A DNA stretch of 64,000 nt, taken from contig JACVRA010000165.1 in NCBI GenBank assembly GCA_019828545.1, forward strand, positions 372,001 to 436,000, read 5' to 3'. Below the pieces are notes generated by a model, which worked only from the letters and a program-made list of their open reading frames with translations, was not told the origin of the DNA and did not search any database. The translations under genes were made by a program, and so were the position numbers. This document shows positions 45,245 to 58,170 of the stretch, in pieces (position 1 is the first letter of the stretch; every line of letters begins with the position of its first letter). Origin of the DNA: Paracamarosporium sp. OC-R06-R3 (taxonomy: Eukaryota; Ascomycota; Dothideomycetes; Pleosporales; Didymosphaeriaceae).

Positions 45245-46390
45245 TAAGTTACCTCAAGCTAGATCATACAATGGTCTAATGTATCAGGTATTAGGGACTA
45301 TTGGGTACTACATAGCAGTTATGCAACACGGATTGATTTTGTTTCTCACCTTACGATTATCTGTCACACGAAACATCTAACTTTTTGGAACTTTTCTAGC
45401 GTAAGCATTCTTTGAATTACTCCAGGCTGTATTATACAGTGGTCGATTCTCTAATGCATGAGATATTGAGTGGTACCGCGAGAAGTCAAGCAATGGATGG
45501 AGTCTCGCACATTTTCGTCGCACACGATATTTCATCACGCATGGCAGTTAACTTTATTAGATATCCTTTCAAGTTTACAAGTCCGTTGAGTTGCTCCAGG
45601 CTGTATTATATGGTAGACAATCGTGTCGCCTATCGGGGATTATAGGGTAACAGGAGGGGTCATGTAGTTGAGGGGTTTCAAGTCCATTACATTCCGCATG
45701 AATGTGCGTTACCCATGGTAGTTAATTAAATTTCTCGGAGATTTCTGTCATCGTAAAAGTCCCCGTGGGTTACTCTAGGATGTATAATACAGTGGTCGAT
45801 TGTACCATGGTATCGTCTCTTGAGTTACCGCTAGATACGTAATACACTAACTAGTTGTACTATGCGTCGGGCATGTCAGGGTATTATGAAGAAGCCATAA
45901 AATAGAGCATCTCTTATTTTCTCAGTGCAGAGGAATCGCTTTTTGGGTTATTATTCCCAGCGTAAAAGTCTCCTGAGTTACCCCAGGATATACAGAATAG
46001 TAATTGATTGTATGACGTATTGATTGGGTGCCGTGGGGTATCGCGGAGAGGCATACACTGGTGAGTCTCAAATTTCCTACATCGCAGGGCACTCAAAAAA
46101 TTGCTTGATCCTTAGTCGTGCATCATATATTGAATGGAATTAGGACACACAATGCCATAGTCAATTGTACAAGGTCTAATAAATTGAGGGATGCCAAGAA
46201 GAGATCATGCAATAGAGATCTCCCCTTTTGTTTGGCGCGTGGCGCTCAAAGTTCTGCCATATATTTACTGGACTATCGGACCTTGAGTCACCCCAGGAAG
46301 TATAATGTAGCAGCCGGTAGTTTAATGTAGTATGTATTGTAGGGTATCACGGAGGCACTACGCAAGGGGTCACCTACGATGGTATATTAC
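45245..46390. repeat. Degenerate tandem repeat, unit about 170-210 bases
   Basis: A shared core, roughly GAGTTACYCCAGGMTGTATAATACAGTGGTCGATTG in meaning (shown here only as its leading block GAGTTACYCCAGG plus a TATAATACAGTGGTCGAT block), recurs near 45245, 45414, 45588, 45766, 45975 and 46285, with a weaker copy around 46135-46190. After each core come a TATTGAGKGGTAYCG-like and a GGCAGTTAA/TTCGT-like segment. Spacing is 169, 174, 178, 209 and about 2 x 155 bases. Copies are 60-80 percent alike by eye. The array fills the spacer between BIG1 and MAK11 and has no coding capacity. Confidence 0.75.
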
Positions 46391-46398
46391 ACATGGCG

Positions 46399-47958
46399 CT
46401 ACTCGCTATCGTCCTCGCTGCTTGGCTCCTCATCTTGCTCCGCAGGCACCTCTTCCTCTTCCTCCTCTGCCTCTGGCGTTCCTGTCATAACGAAACCTTT
46501 CAAACATGTGATTCGTGTCCCGGTCGTATAGTTTCCCAGTAACCGCCCAACCTGTTTTGCTGTAAATCCCTTGCCCTTCTCTATCTCTGCAGCTGTCTTA
46601 AGCTCATCTGTGCGAAGATTCCAGAGTCTCACTGTGCCATCGCTGCTCCCGGAGATGATAAGGAATGAATCGTCGGATATTCGCAGAATTTCGAAGTCTT
46701 TCACTCGACCTGAGAAGCCAGCTGCAGGGCCACCAATGGCCGCTAGGAGATTGCTTTGGGGGATTGTGTCCTCTTTCTCGCTGCTCGCTGTAGCATCGGT
46801 TGTGGAATCTGTGTCGTAGAGCATTATCCGGCCATCCTCGGTGGAGACTAATAGGATTCCTGGGTGCGTGTCGGATGGAAGATAGCGCATGTGGTGTATC
46901 TTGGTCCGCGGACTTGGTAGTATCTTAGCCTTGGGTTTGATGTCGATGCTGAAAACGACGACGCCGCGTTCGAATGCGACAGCAAGTTCCTCGCCCTCGG
47001 TATCCCATACCGCTTTTCTACCTTCTCCGCTGCCAAAGCGGCCTTCCCCTACCGAGGCGAGAATGTCTCTGCTGAACTGGAGGACACCGGCTTTGTTTCC
47101 TGTGATCAGGTTCCAGAGCCGCATGCACTTTTCACCCTTGCTGACGCTGACCATTAATTTGTTGCTGGGATGCACGGCAAAATCGTTCACGCCGGCGGGA
47201 ACTTCACCCGGGGCCGCGGTGTCGCCTGAGGGCCGGCCTTGGGCTTTAGGTATGGGTGCTTTGATGGTTGATAGCGCCGCCCAGTCGCGTGTCCGGGTGA
47301 CGGTAATGGTGCTGTCCTCAGAGGAACTTAGAAGCTTACTCCTGGATGGGAAGTAGAGGGCGGTGACGCTGGATGCGTGGTGCATCAAAGCACCCAACTC
47401 CTTGTTCTTGGAGTTTTCGGAGACGGAAGTGCCATGGAGGGTCGGTAGTTGCGGTTTTGATTTTGAGGGTGCAGGCGGTGCAGTGGATAACGTGTACAGG
47501 TTTATGCGCTCATCAGTGCTGCCCGTTGCCAGGATGACTTTGGAAGACTCGTCCGTAGGAGGTGTCAGTGCTAGGCAGCGGATTGCCGATGTGTGTGCGT
47601 TGAAAAGGAACGTGTCCGAGAAATTAACCTTCGGACGATCTTCCTCTGCGGCGTCATCCTCGCCCGTGACCAGAAGAGTCCGTGGTATGGCTGCGGTGAA
47701 GCCGTGCAGAACTCTTTCGTATGAGCCGGTGATAATCTGGACTGTTGTGATGTCGTTTGCTTCCCCTGCTACTGCTAAGGCTGTTGTTGCCTTGCTCTCT
47801 GCGCCTGCCTGGGCGTCTGCTGCAGCTTCCTTGCTTCTGCGTTCTGGAGACTGGGTCCGTACGGTGCGTTTTGGCGTCGATGCAACCGCTTCCTTCCTGC
47901 TCTTCAATACTTTCGCCGGCTTCGCCCCATCCGCGACCTCTCTCTTTCTTTTAGCCAT
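46399..47958 (-). CDS. MAK11: Ribosome biogenesis WD-repeat protein Mak11 (PAK1IP1-like)
   Basis: Single exon, 519 residues. A lysine-rich N terminus with nuclear-localisation character (MAKRKREVADG) precedes a WD40 propeller. Clear blades begin at TVQIITGSYERVLHGF, then FNAHTSAIRCLAL, LMHHASSVTALYF, GVNDFAVHPSNKLMVSVS followed by GEKCMRLWNL, KAVWDTEGEELAVAF, KIHHMRYLP and SGSSDGTVRLWNL. A long acidic tail (EEEEEE, SSEDDSE) ends it. Yeast Mak11 acts in maturation of the 60S subunit together with Rlp24; the human homologue is PAK1IP1. It is nucleolar. It faces EAF1 over a 294-base shared promoter. Confidence 0.88.
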   Translation of the reverse strand: MAKRKREVADGAKPAKVLKSRKEAVASTPKRTVRTQSPERRSKEAAADAQAGAESKATTALAVAGEANDITTVQIITGSYERVLHGFTAAIPRTLLVTGEDDAAEEDRPKVNFSDTFLFNAHTSAIRCLALTPPTDESSKVILATGSTDERINLYTLSTAPPAPSKSKPQLPTLHGTSVSENSKNKELGALMHHASSVTALYFPSRSKLLSSSEDSTITVTRTRDWAALSTIKAPIPKAQGRPSGDTAAPGEVPAGVNDFAVHPSNKLMVSVSKGEKCMRLWNLITGNKAGVLQFSRDILASVGEGRFGSGEGRKAVWDTEGEELAVAFERGVVVFSIDIKPKAKILPSPRTKIHHMRYLPSDTHPGILLVSTEDGRIMLYDTDSTTDATASSEKEDTIPQSNLLAAIGGPAAGFSGRVKDFEILRISDDSFLIISGSSDGTVRLWNLRTDELKTAAEIEKGKGFTAKQVGRLLGNYTTGTRITCLKGFVMTGTPEAEEEEEEVPAEQDEEPSSEDDSE

Positions 47959-48252
47959 CTTGAAGTTGTTTGCGTAGACCTGTCGCCGCTGGACGCGTGC
48001 AGCAGCAACAGGAAATTTTGAGATTCTGCCGGATGCTAAGCCGCATCGGGACAGGTTCAGAGCTTATCGGCCTCACCGCCACCGTCCTCCTTCCTCACGA
48101 TCACGTCTCTCGCGCCCGAGCCGTCCCCCCCATCAGTCCAGGTACTGCCATTCAACATATCCATCAACGTCCACACCCATAACGACCGAAAATCCATCAC
48201 ATTGGCGGCACTCGTGGAAAACGGATGTCGGCTCCCGTTTGTCGGTCTTCAT
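47959..48252. promoter_or_regulatory. Bidirectional promoter, MAK11 / EAF1
   Basis: 294 bases between two housekeeping starts; GC-rich with no TATA box. It must serve both genes. Confidence 0.6.
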
Positions 48253-51200
48253 ATGTCCCTCGACAGCCTTCGTGATGCGCATTTCCGGGAGAAAAAGAGT
48301 GAGATCGCGTAAGTAATTCGCGATTTTATTATCGAGTCGCGGCTCATTCGAACTGCACGGGCTATGCGACACCGGAAAATCGCTCGGATTTGATTATTGT
48401 TGTGTCGTGGTGCTGATATCGCCGTATATAGGCATTGTGAGCGCAACCGCAAGCGCAAGCTGCGGGAGCTCTACAACTACACGGCCCTGCTGAACGCGGG
48501 CCACCCGCCCCAGGTGCAGGACTGGGCCATCAACGACGAGCTAAATGAAGCGGAAGCCCGCTTTCTGGACGAAAATGATATCACAAAGTAAGATCGCCTG
48601 TCTTCTGCCTATTGTCGCTCAATACACTCGCATGATTTAATTACATGTTCTCGTCGCCGCAGCGCGACTAGCGCTATTGCATTCCACTGACTGTATGCAG
48701 AGGACGACGCTTCCTTGATGCAACCCTGCCATATCCCACATCCCTTCCTCTCACATTACCATTCCAGTCGTCTACTAAAACAGCCTTCTCTGTTCCATCG
48801 AAGTCGTCGCCAGCTACCACTGTCCTGTCCAGCCTCGAAGAACAGCTGCGCGCCGCATCTGCATCGCCCTCTGTTGCGACACAGACGTCACCCCCTGCGA
48901 AAGAATCGGTCCAAACCGAACTATCTGCTGTCGCAGAGTCCACGCTACCTCCGTCCCATGTGAAGGAACCGTTACCCGCTACCGCATCTCCGATCGATGC
49001 GCCCGCTGCCGACAAGAATTCTAGCGGAGCACCGCAGGAATTGGACGCAACAGAAGCACCTGCTGTTCAAGGCTCACAGGAAGAAGAGGTCGTACCGGAT
49101 GGACCGACTCTTGAACCAAGTGATGCTATTCCGCCATCCAATACAAATTTGACTGCACTTCAAGAGGATAGTTGGGCGAATGGACGAAGAACAGAGGCAC
49201 CTAAAGCGCCGCAAGTGGTACATTTGCCACCACAAGAGGTTCAAGAAGCGAGACTACAAGAGAGGGAGCGGAAACTGGAGAAGGCAGCAGAAAAGGAACG
49301 AAAGGAGGAAGAGAGGCTAGCACTACCAAACGGAAACGTAGCGACTGACCTGGCATCTTCACCATCATCGACTGTTGGTGCATACTCGCAAGCAACGCCG
49401 CACCCTCTGCATAACTCTCCCGACACCAGCCCAGAAACCGAACCTTTCCGTGAACAACGACAGTCATCACTTGTCGAAGCAGGCTTAGTAGATCCTGTGG
49501 CGGAGCAAGCCAAAAAGGATCATGAGCGTGCGTTGCAAGAACAGATGCGTTTAGCAAGAGAAGCTGCTCGCGCAGATAGTACCGCTGAGGATGATGTTGA
49601 AAGACAGATCGAGGACGAGCAAGCTATCCGCCTGGCGCGTGATGGCAAGGCACGGTTGAGCGAGTCTGAGACAATTCCTCCTCCTGGACCGGAAGCGCTA
49701 ATAAATCACGCCAAAGATGTTGTACGCGAAGTCGAGGATGAAGAGGTGGAAGCCTCTGCTGAGGAACCGGCGGCTGACTCGCTGCCTACCCCTACCACCA
49801 CTGCTCCCGAACCTTCGACTGCAGAACCAGAAGCATCAGAAAACATGATGGAAGAATCTCGGCAACTGTCATCGTTAGGTCTAGAGCATCCAACCCCACC
49901 TGCGGATAATGACGTGGTGATGGATGAAGCATCTCTTCCTGCAAAAGAGCAATTGCCTCCTTCATCTTCTCCCCAAATTGGACGCATGAAGACAAGAATG
50001 TCTTCTGGTGCTTTGCAGCAAAAGTCAATTGCTCAAATCATTGAAGAGCGGGCGGAGAAATCCCCGTCAAAGGTCGTTCTTACGCCGCGTTCTAGCCATA
50101 TGTCGCACTCGACAAGCCCTGTTCGACCCTCAAAAGAGCAAAAGCGGAAAGAAGTGTCGACGGTCATTTTCGCGAAGCCTGATCTGCATCGGGCTACCAA
50201 GGCGCTACAGTTGTATAATGAAGACTATGCATCTCTTCAGGGTGCATCACAAGACTCCAGCAGAGATTATCTGCAAGGGTTGTTCAACTACCAGGCCCAT
50301 CACCCACCTAGGTCGTCGCCCCTTATGGATTTAGTGAGCTCAGCGCGGAAGACCTTGTCAACGGCTGGTGTCCTAGCCACTATTCGTGAGGCCCATGATT
50401 ACAAAATTCTTAAGAGGGTCTACCAATTGCAAAACGCGAACAGATGGTCACTTCGGCAGCTGAAGAAGTCTGCCGAGCCTGAGCGGCCTGTCACTCATCA
50501 GGACCATCTACTTGCCGAGATGAAATGGATGCAGACAGACTTCAAGGAGGAAAGGAACTGGAAGAAGGCCCTTGCTGCTACATTCGCTGGATGGTGTGCG
50601 GATTACGTGAACAGCACACCCGAAGAACAAGCATCGCTGCGAGTGAGAGCGCGGATACCAAAATCGAGTACAGCAGACCAAGATATGGATGATGCACCTA
50701 CTCCCGATCTGATCCATTCTGGCGCCCATGAAACGGAAAGCGAGTCCTTCGCAGACGATGATGAACTGCTGTCTCCGCTCTATTCTCACCCGCCCGCCAC
50801 GCTTTTCTCTCTAGGTTTTAATGATGTTGTCATGAAGATCGACCGTACACCTGCCAGCGACACGATGCTGCATGAACTTCCTCTGTATGAACCGATACTT
50901 GAAGGAGCAAGCGACGTTACACCTCTGTCTTTTGTAGACCCTCCTCTCGCCCCTGTATCAAAATTTGTCTGCGGCAAACTTGTATCGCAAGTCCGAGGTC
51001 CTCCTAGAAAGCGCAGTCGCTACGAATACGATTCAGAAGATGAGCCATCGACTCCACCAAGTAGATCAGGAACTTCTGCTGAACATTCCATGCCCTCTAC
51101 TCCCGGACGAAGGTTGTTCCACCGTAATGATCTGCCGCCGGAGTCGAGTGATGTGGCCTTGTTCAATCCCGAAAACAGGCATATCCGCGATCGGCTCCAA

Positions 51201-52913
51201 GCTGCTCACCAGTTCAGACCGCCTACCGAGTTTCCAATGCCATCAGTATCTTTCTTCGAGAGCCGTCAGACTCCACAGTGGTTATGGGAAGAGGATCAAA
51301 AACTGCGTGCTTTGGTGAAGGAATATACTTTCAATTGGTCACTAGTGGCACAGCAACTTGCTCTGCCGTCAATGCTCGTAGCTGGATCTGGTCGACGAAC
51401 ACCTTGGGAATGCTTCGAACGTTGGGTGCAACTGGAAGGGTTGCCTGCAGAGATGTCCAAGACGCAGTATTTCCGTACCTATCAAAGTCGCCTTGAGCAA
51501 GCGCAGAGAACTGTTGCAGCTCAACACCAAGCACAACAACAACTCATTCAGCAACAAGCCCAGAATGGTCAGAATGTTCCTGCTCAAACTCCTCGAAGGC
51601 GGTCAAACCAACCTATTCGTGTTGAGCGGCGGAGAGAGAACAGACACCTTGCCATCATCGACGGCATGCGAAAACTAGCACGGAAGCGCGAATCTATCGC
51701 GCACAAGCAAGCCGAGTCACAGAAGGCAGCCGCGCTGCGTAAAGCACAAGAACCCATGCAGCCTAAGACCAACGTGCATACTCCTCAAGAGTTTTCGCGC
51801 CTTAAATGGGAGCGTGAGCAGAGGATGAAGCAAAAGCTTTTAGAGCAGCAACAAGAGATGCACGCGAGGGTACGTATAATCATTTCTTTCATGTTCCTAT
51901 GGCTAATAGTTGCGTAGCAAATGGCACAGCGCACAGCACAGATGCAGGCACAAGGCCTAGCCAATGGCTCTGGTCAACAACAGAGGATAGGAACACCTGG
52001 TACAAATCCAAACCTTACTCCACAAATGGCGAACGCTTCTCAACAAGGCTCAAATTCAGCTGCAGCTAATGCTGCCATGGCGGCTCGAGCGCAACAAAAC
52101 CAAGCAATGCAATCGAACTTTCCAAATGCCAATATGAATGGCGGGATGTCGATGGGCTCCTCAGGTGTTCCTCAAGCGCAGATGCAGGCCAATATGTCCA
52201 ACTCTCAGCGAATGGCTCCTCCGGACCAGGTTCGAATGGCGGCCATGCAAAGAGGTCAATTCCCCAATGCTAACCAGCAACATCAGTTCCAGCTCCAACA
52301 ACAGCAAATCAACATGGCTAGTAACCTGACCCAAAACATGGGAATGAACAATATGCCGAATGCGAACATGATGGCGTCCATGGCAGGTCAGAACATGAAT
52401 GGGAATATGACCCCTACGATGAATGGCATGTCGAACAATGCTGGATCCCCTCGTGTCAACCAGGCCACTCCAAACATGCAAACTCCTGCTCGCCCATTGT
52501 CTAGTGGACATATGCCGCAATTACTGCAAATTCAAAACAATTTAAAGGTACAGCATCCGGAATGGTCCCAAGAACAGGTCCAGAAAATGGCGTCTGATCA
52601 TCTTGCCCGGTTCCTAACGAAACAACGCGCACAGGCAATGAATGCAGCCGCAGGCTCTCCCGGCATGGCCCACTCCCCTCAAATCGGTAACAATATGTAC
52701 CTCCAAAATGGCAACATGGGTGCAAACAGTCCTTCCCCCAACGCGGTTCAGCACTATCAACAACAGCTTGTTCGGCAGCAGCAAATGATGAGCCAGCAGA
52801 GGGCGCAAGCAGGTAGCCCTGGTATGAATGCCGCCAGACCTTCGAGCAGGAGTGCAACACCGCAGAATCCGCAGTTGCAACAGAGCCCGAATCTTCAACA
52901 AGCCCAGATGTAG
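48253..52913 (+). CDS. EAF1: NuA4 scaffold subunit Eaf1/Vid21 (HSA and SANT domains)
   Basis: Four exons (48253-48308, 48432-48587, 48701-51869, 51918-52913) give 1458 residues. Eaf1 is the platform of the NuA4 histone acetyltransferase in the nucleus. The conserved N terminus, RNRKRKLRELYNYTALLN, is assembled from exons 1-2. A long acidic/Pro/Ser-rich section holds a charged helical patch (~250-290). The HSA domain, which binds actin and Arp4, lies at ~665-720 (DHLLAEMKWMQTDFKEERNWK). The SANT/Myb-like domain is at ~930-990 (PQWLWEEDQKLRALVKEYTFNWSLVAQ, in part). A basic segment (RVERRRENRHLAIIDGMRKLARKRES) and a Gln/Asn/Met-rich tail (~1130-1458) end it. The start was chosen because the first exon reads MSLDSLRDAHFREKKSEIA and splices cleanly. 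Confidence 0.92.
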
Positions 52914-53997
52914 GCTTGAGGTAGAGCGAAAAATAAAACGATGGCATAGTGATGCTGCCGGACAAGCATCGCTTCAAGTACAACTTCGAACTGTATATGT
53001 TTATTTAATGAATCTACAAATTTCGATTCTGTTAGGTGCGAGCATAACAAGCGATGAGCCCGCGCATGGACACAAGGAGGCTCCATTATCACGAATAAGA
53101 GCATGGTGTTTGGCGTCCCGTGGTCTTGTGGTCGGGATGAACTAGGATGGGACTGTCGGTCTGGTGGGTGGGTGGAAATGTAGTGGTCTAAGTCATGCTG
53201 GCCACCTTGAGTCAGCATGTGGCCAGATCTTTCTGAATATCTCATGAGAAGCTCGATCGCAGTAATCGAGCCAATGAATCAGCATTAGCGCTTTTGCTTA
53301 CCTCCAACGTTTTACCTTTGCTCTCTGGTTCTGTTTGCTGCAAATCATGGTGTAATGAGTAGCAAGGGCATGCCAAAATTTTCGTCCGAGTTCTTATGCC
53401 ACTGTATGAAGGAGCTTTATAATCGATTATTCAGCCTTAGTGGCCTCAGTATTGTGACCGAATAGTCAATAGAAACGAGATCGGTAGGTTTACGCCAGAC
53501 ATCACACCTAGTCTACCCCACGTCGAACCTGCGTCGTACGTTACTCTCAAGATCCGCCAACATTCGTCCGAAGAGCGGATCCGCAGCCGGTTATGCTTGC
53601 GCCAGCACAGATCTACCATGTATACGAGTACCAGGCGTCTTCGATCCACTATGTGTGATTGGTGGGCTAGAGAGCATAGTCCACCTCGATTCGATTGTCT
53701 GCACGCGGCTGTTGCTAGATCCGAATGTAATCCCTCGTCAGCCTTCCGACACCTACTGGCCCTTCTCTGGTGTTGAAATAACAAGGCAAGATGATGCGAG
53801 GTGCAAAAGCACAATAATGTTGTTAGCTCCGTATTCACTGCGATGTTCGTATCAACGACCCTCCGATTGGTGTGAATGTAGGTCAGAATTGGAAATACAG
53901 GGATGTCAGAATTGCACTTCATCTCTAGTATATTAAACCCCCTATAGAAGTATAACTTCGATATACGATATACTTATCGAACAGATTACTGGACATA
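52914..53997. other. Intergenic, no gene seen
   Basis: 1084 bases: the EAF1 3' side and the promoter of the NmrA-like gene. A 158-codon minus-strand frame (53446-53922) has no recognisable domain or codon pattern and is not called. Confidence 0.5.
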
Positions 53998-55173
53998 ATG
54001 GCAAAGCAGACCGTTCTTCTTCTCGGTGCGCATGGTGAGACTGGAGGCGAGATTCTTACTGGCCTTCTCGAAGATGGTGGTTTCGTGAGTACAACTGCTG
54101 ATTTGGCCCTCAAGTATACTGTCTACGGATATGCTGATTAAACCGTCCTTTAGGAAGTATCCTGCTTCGTGCAACCTTCATCTGCTGAGAAGCCGGCTGT
54201 GAAAGCCCTCGCAGCCCGTGGCCTTCCCATCGTCATCGGCGACATCGCAGGCGATGTCGACGAGCTTGCCAAAGTGTTGAAGGGCTTTGATACTTTCATT
54301 AGCACAATCCACGCGGCCCATATTCTAGACCAGCTTCCGCTCGTCGACGCAGCCGCCAAAGCGGGCATCAAGCGCTTCGTGCCCTGCGACTTTGGCATCG
54401 TGGTTCCACCAGGTGGTATCAAGAGGCTCCGCGATCAGAAGGAGGTAGTGCACCAGCGAATCTGTGAGTGAATTTCCACAGCCTTTCTTTTCCCTCATGA
54501 AAGACATCGTGGTCCTAACGTGGTGAAAGGGCATCACCATCTCCCATACACGTTCGTCGAGGTCGGCTACTGGCACCAGCTCTCGTGGTTCCGTGTCCCC
54601 AGCGGAAAGCTAGACTACGCGCTCCTCCTCGACAAGCCCGAGATCTTTGGCGACGGCAACACAAAGACGCTTCTCGCTGACAAACGCGACATCGGCCACT
54701 TCGTAGCACGCATCATCAAGGACCCTCGAACACTAAACCACCAAGTTATAGCTTGGAGCGACGAGATCAGCCAAAACGAGGTCGTCGCCCTCACCGAGTC
54801 CAAAACGGACGAGAAGGTCGAGACAGAGGCCGTCTCCGCGGCGAAGCTGGAAGCTGCTCTCGCACGTGCAGAAGAGTTGCTGAAGTCTGATCCGACGCAC
54901 ATGGGCGCTTGGATGAGCCTGACGAACGGCCAGTACAACCTCGCGAAGTACATTCGTGGAGACAACACGCTGGCGAACGCGAAGTATCTTGGCTATCTGG
55001 ATGCGAGGGAGTTGTATCCGGATTTCGAGCCGATCCGCTTCGAGAAGTATCTCGAGCAGTTGCTTACGAAGGAGGCGCCGCTGGGGTTTGACGAGGGTAG
55101 AATCCAGGCTATGTTGGGGTTGAAGCCAGAGGGACAGGACAGATTCACCATGAGGACTGGTGACATCTTGTAA
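53998..55173 (+). CDS. NmrA-like / isoflavone-reductase family NAD(P)-binding protein
   Basis: Three exons (53998-54084, 54154-54463, 54530-55173; introns of 69 and 66 bases) give 346 residues. The Rossmann fold begins at once: QTVLLLGAHGETGGEIL, with GAHGETG as the glycine motif. DTFISTIHAAHILDQLPLVDAA and GIKRFVPCDFGIV fit the NmrA/PCBER group of atypical short-chain dehydrogenases. Members act as NAD(P)H-dependent reductases on phenolic compounds or as redox-sensing regulators like NmrA; no choice can be made here. The C-terminal part (helices around EELLKSDPTHMGAWMSL) is complete. Confidence 0.88.
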
Positions 55174-55761
55174 TGTTTGCTGCATGATACAGCCTGTGTC
55201 AACTCAAAGTATGATATGTTACTGGATTCTTTTGATTCTTCGTGTGTCCATCGTGGTATATCAACCTGAGTGACGCGGGAAAGTGAGAGACAACTCCCTT
55301 TTGTATGACTCTTCCTGGTAGCCTGTAACATATTATACCTGATACAATTTATCAATGTATTACACAGCTTAAGATCACTCGGAGGGATGCTATACATGAC
55401 CCCATCGTTCAGCCCTTTGTAGCACCCCACAATATCCGACGCATTATACAATCAACTATTTTATCATATATCCTAGAGTAACTCAAAGACGTCTCCACCA
55501 ACAAAAAACATCCCACGATTTGTTTTCTCACTCTGTACCACAATGACTGTAGATATTCATCTGTCTACCTTTCATACAAACAATATACTCAACAGGCGCG
55601 AGCCCCAGCTTAATCTAAGCCCTCAACTCCACATGCACAACTCTTATCACAGTTAATTGACAAACACCGAAGCTCCTCAAGATCTAAAAGGAGCGCAAAC
55701 AACGGATCCCAATGCATCGCTGAAATACGATCGACACAAATATACAGCAACGAAACAGATA
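55174..55761. other. Convergent intergenic spacer
   Basis: 588 AT-rich bases between the NmrA-like stop and the transporter stop; expected to hold both 3' ends. A 152-codon minus-strand frame overlapping the NmrA gene's end is its antisense shadow. Confidence 0.5.
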
Positions 55762-58170
55762 CTAAGGCATCCTGCTATCGCAGTATCCTGGGGCCTTCGC
55801 ATCACCGCCGTGCACCCAGCTGTTGATGGTGAGCGCGGTCGTGTACGCCATACCGACGAAGCCAAGGATGCCGACTAAAATATCGAGTATGCGTGCGGTA
55901 GTGGTACGTGCAACAGCTCGGTAGTGGAGCATAGGCTGTACAGAGTGTCAGTCAAATAACTATTTGGACCGGAACGCAACGTGCTTACCGGGTAGATGTA
56001 GACCAACGGGATGCAGGCAAAGCTTCCCACGAGTGCAACGAACTTGTCCAGATCGTTTGCACCTACCCAAGCGAGCATGGCACAGATGCCAACCATGAAG
56101 AAGCGGAAGAAGTTCTTCTTCCACTTGACGTAAGGATTGTACTTGCCAGTCCTACAGAGTAGACGAGGTTAGTATATACTTCCAATGCACCGCATTTTCT
56201 ATGGTGACTGACCTGCTGAAAAGCTGCTGGCTTGTGATTTCGATGGCTGGATACAACTGCAGCGGTGTTGAAAGAAGGATAGCAAGAGAGTATATGAACT
56301 GGACGCCGTTGACAAATTTGTTGTCTTGCGGCATATTCAAGATGATGACGGTCTTTGTCTTCGAGCCAAAAGCCGCATAAGAGAGCGCGCCCATGCTAAT
56401 GAAGATAACAGTGATGATGATCATGACAATGCCGAGAACCTGAGGAAACTTCTTCGGATTTTTCATGCCACTCTGAACCGGAATGATGAGTCCAATGCCT
56501 TCGAATGTGAAGATTGCCGTTCCGATGAATAGTGTCCAATCGTTTTTGTTGAAATTGGCAATGTCTGAGATGCCGCCTTGGCCAACGATGGTGAGAATGT
56601 CGAAGTAGTACAGGTATACAAGTCCAAGAACAATGAAAAGATCCGCAATAAGGGCAAGCTTCTGGATATGGTTGATGTTGCGGTAAAGCGAGAGCGGCAG
56701 GAAAATAATCATCTGCATAAGGATCATGAGTCCTATGCTGATGTGCGTTTTGCAGTCTGATACAGCAAGCACGAAAGCTTGCATGTTCTCCGCCACGAAA
56801 ACAGTGTATGCAGATGAAAATCCAAGTTGGGAGATGACAAGTGAAAAGTTTATCAAGTTACGCATCCACTTTCCGTAGAGATGTAAACCCATGTCGCCGA
56901 AGGAGTGCTCCACGACAAGACGCGTGTTGACCAACAGAACGAAGCAGAAGTAGGAGAGTGCTGCAACGCTGAGAAGCACCACATTGGAGAAGAGCATACC
57001 GCCGTTCAGGAAAGCTCGCGGAAGGAAAAGGACACCGGTACCCACGAAGCTTTTGAGTAGCAGCATAGCGGCGCCTGTGGGACTTCCCTTTCCTGCCACC
57101 TTGGCTTTACGTCTCCGCCTCTTGCCTGGCGTCAGCAGTGCGCTGTTCTCTCCGTATTCCCGTTCATCCTCGGTATGCTCTCCAGAAGTTAGAGCATCGG
57201 AAGAAAAATACTCGTCTGGACCCAGGACCTCGTCATCCTCTTCTAAAGATTCACCTGCAAAGTGCCCATATAATGTCAGGAATTCGAGGAAATTGTTCGT
57301 AAAAACGACAGGCTGCGGTTTCTGAGTAACGGTACCATAACCCGAGGGGCCTGGTGCCGGTGACTGATCAGCAGCCCTGCGAATGAAGTTGCGTCGGAAA
57401 CCACCAGGTTGATGTATCGAATTGATGTCTAGAAGAGGTTCGTTGGGTCGAGCGCGATCTGCCGAGAAGCTCTGGCTTCGCTTCATTTTCTGCCGTTGCT
57501 CCTCTTCCTGCTGTGCCGACCACCTGTAGATTTGACGTGTGATGTCGCCGCCCTGCAACTGCAGACTGTCGAATTCCTCCTCCGCATCCGATGACCCTCG
57601 CCTGCCCCGGCTGACATCGTCTGCATCCGCCGCAAAACCTGCGTTTGATCTACTAGGAGAACCATATCTAGCGGATAAATTCGAGATGGAGGGTTTCTGA
57701 GGGCCTGCCAGGTGACGGCGGATGATTTCGGGGTCTTCGTAGGGCACGGTCGGCGATCGACTCCGCGCGTCAAAGGAACCGTATTGGCTGAGCGTGTCGC
57801 GCGCGTTCGTTTCCGGTGCAGGAGACAGTGCTCGTATTGGCGGTGTGCCAAACCGTGGCGGGCTCCTTCCAAACGACTCCTTCAATGCTGAAGATAATGC
57901 TGACTCGCCGGGGCCCGGGAGCGATGACTGGCCTCCCTCACGCCCGGGTAACGGCGTCTGAGCTGTGGATGGCTCTTCGGATGCCAGTTGCGCTCGTGTG
58001 GGTATCTGCTGCACCGGCACAGAGCCGACAGGGATCGACGGTACGGGAGAACCAAGCCGGGCTGTTGACTGTTCGCGAGAAACGGAAGCGGCAGGCGAGC
58101 TGTGGTCGGAGGCGCGCGACGACGAAGGCACAGCCCGCGGCTTCGTCGGCTCGGAACCGTCTTTTGCCAT
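55762..58170 (-). CDS. Vacuolar amino acid transporter, AVT3-like (Aa_trans/AAAP)
   Basis: Three exons (56213-58170, 55989-56151, 55762-55935; introns of 61 and 53 bases) give 764 residues. A Ser/Pro/Arg-rich cytosolic N terminus of ~355 residues is typical of fungal Avt3/Avt4. The transporter domain starts GAAMLLLKSFVGTGVLFLPRAF and has about eleven hydrophobic segments, including SFGDMGLHLYGKWMRNLINFS (part), FEGIGLIIPVQSGMKNP and TGKYNPYVKWKKNFFR after the first splice. Yeast Avt3/Avt4 export neutral amino acids from the vacuole. The ending (TALTINSWVHGG) is reached only after two short 3' exons. It faces the cation-chloride cotransporter gene. Confidence 0.9.

Noticed and set aside
53446..53922. 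158-codon minus-strand frame between EAF1 and the NmrA-like gene
   Set aside because: No recognisable domain, no signal peptide and no protein-like pattern; it ends in the promoter of the NmrA-like gene.
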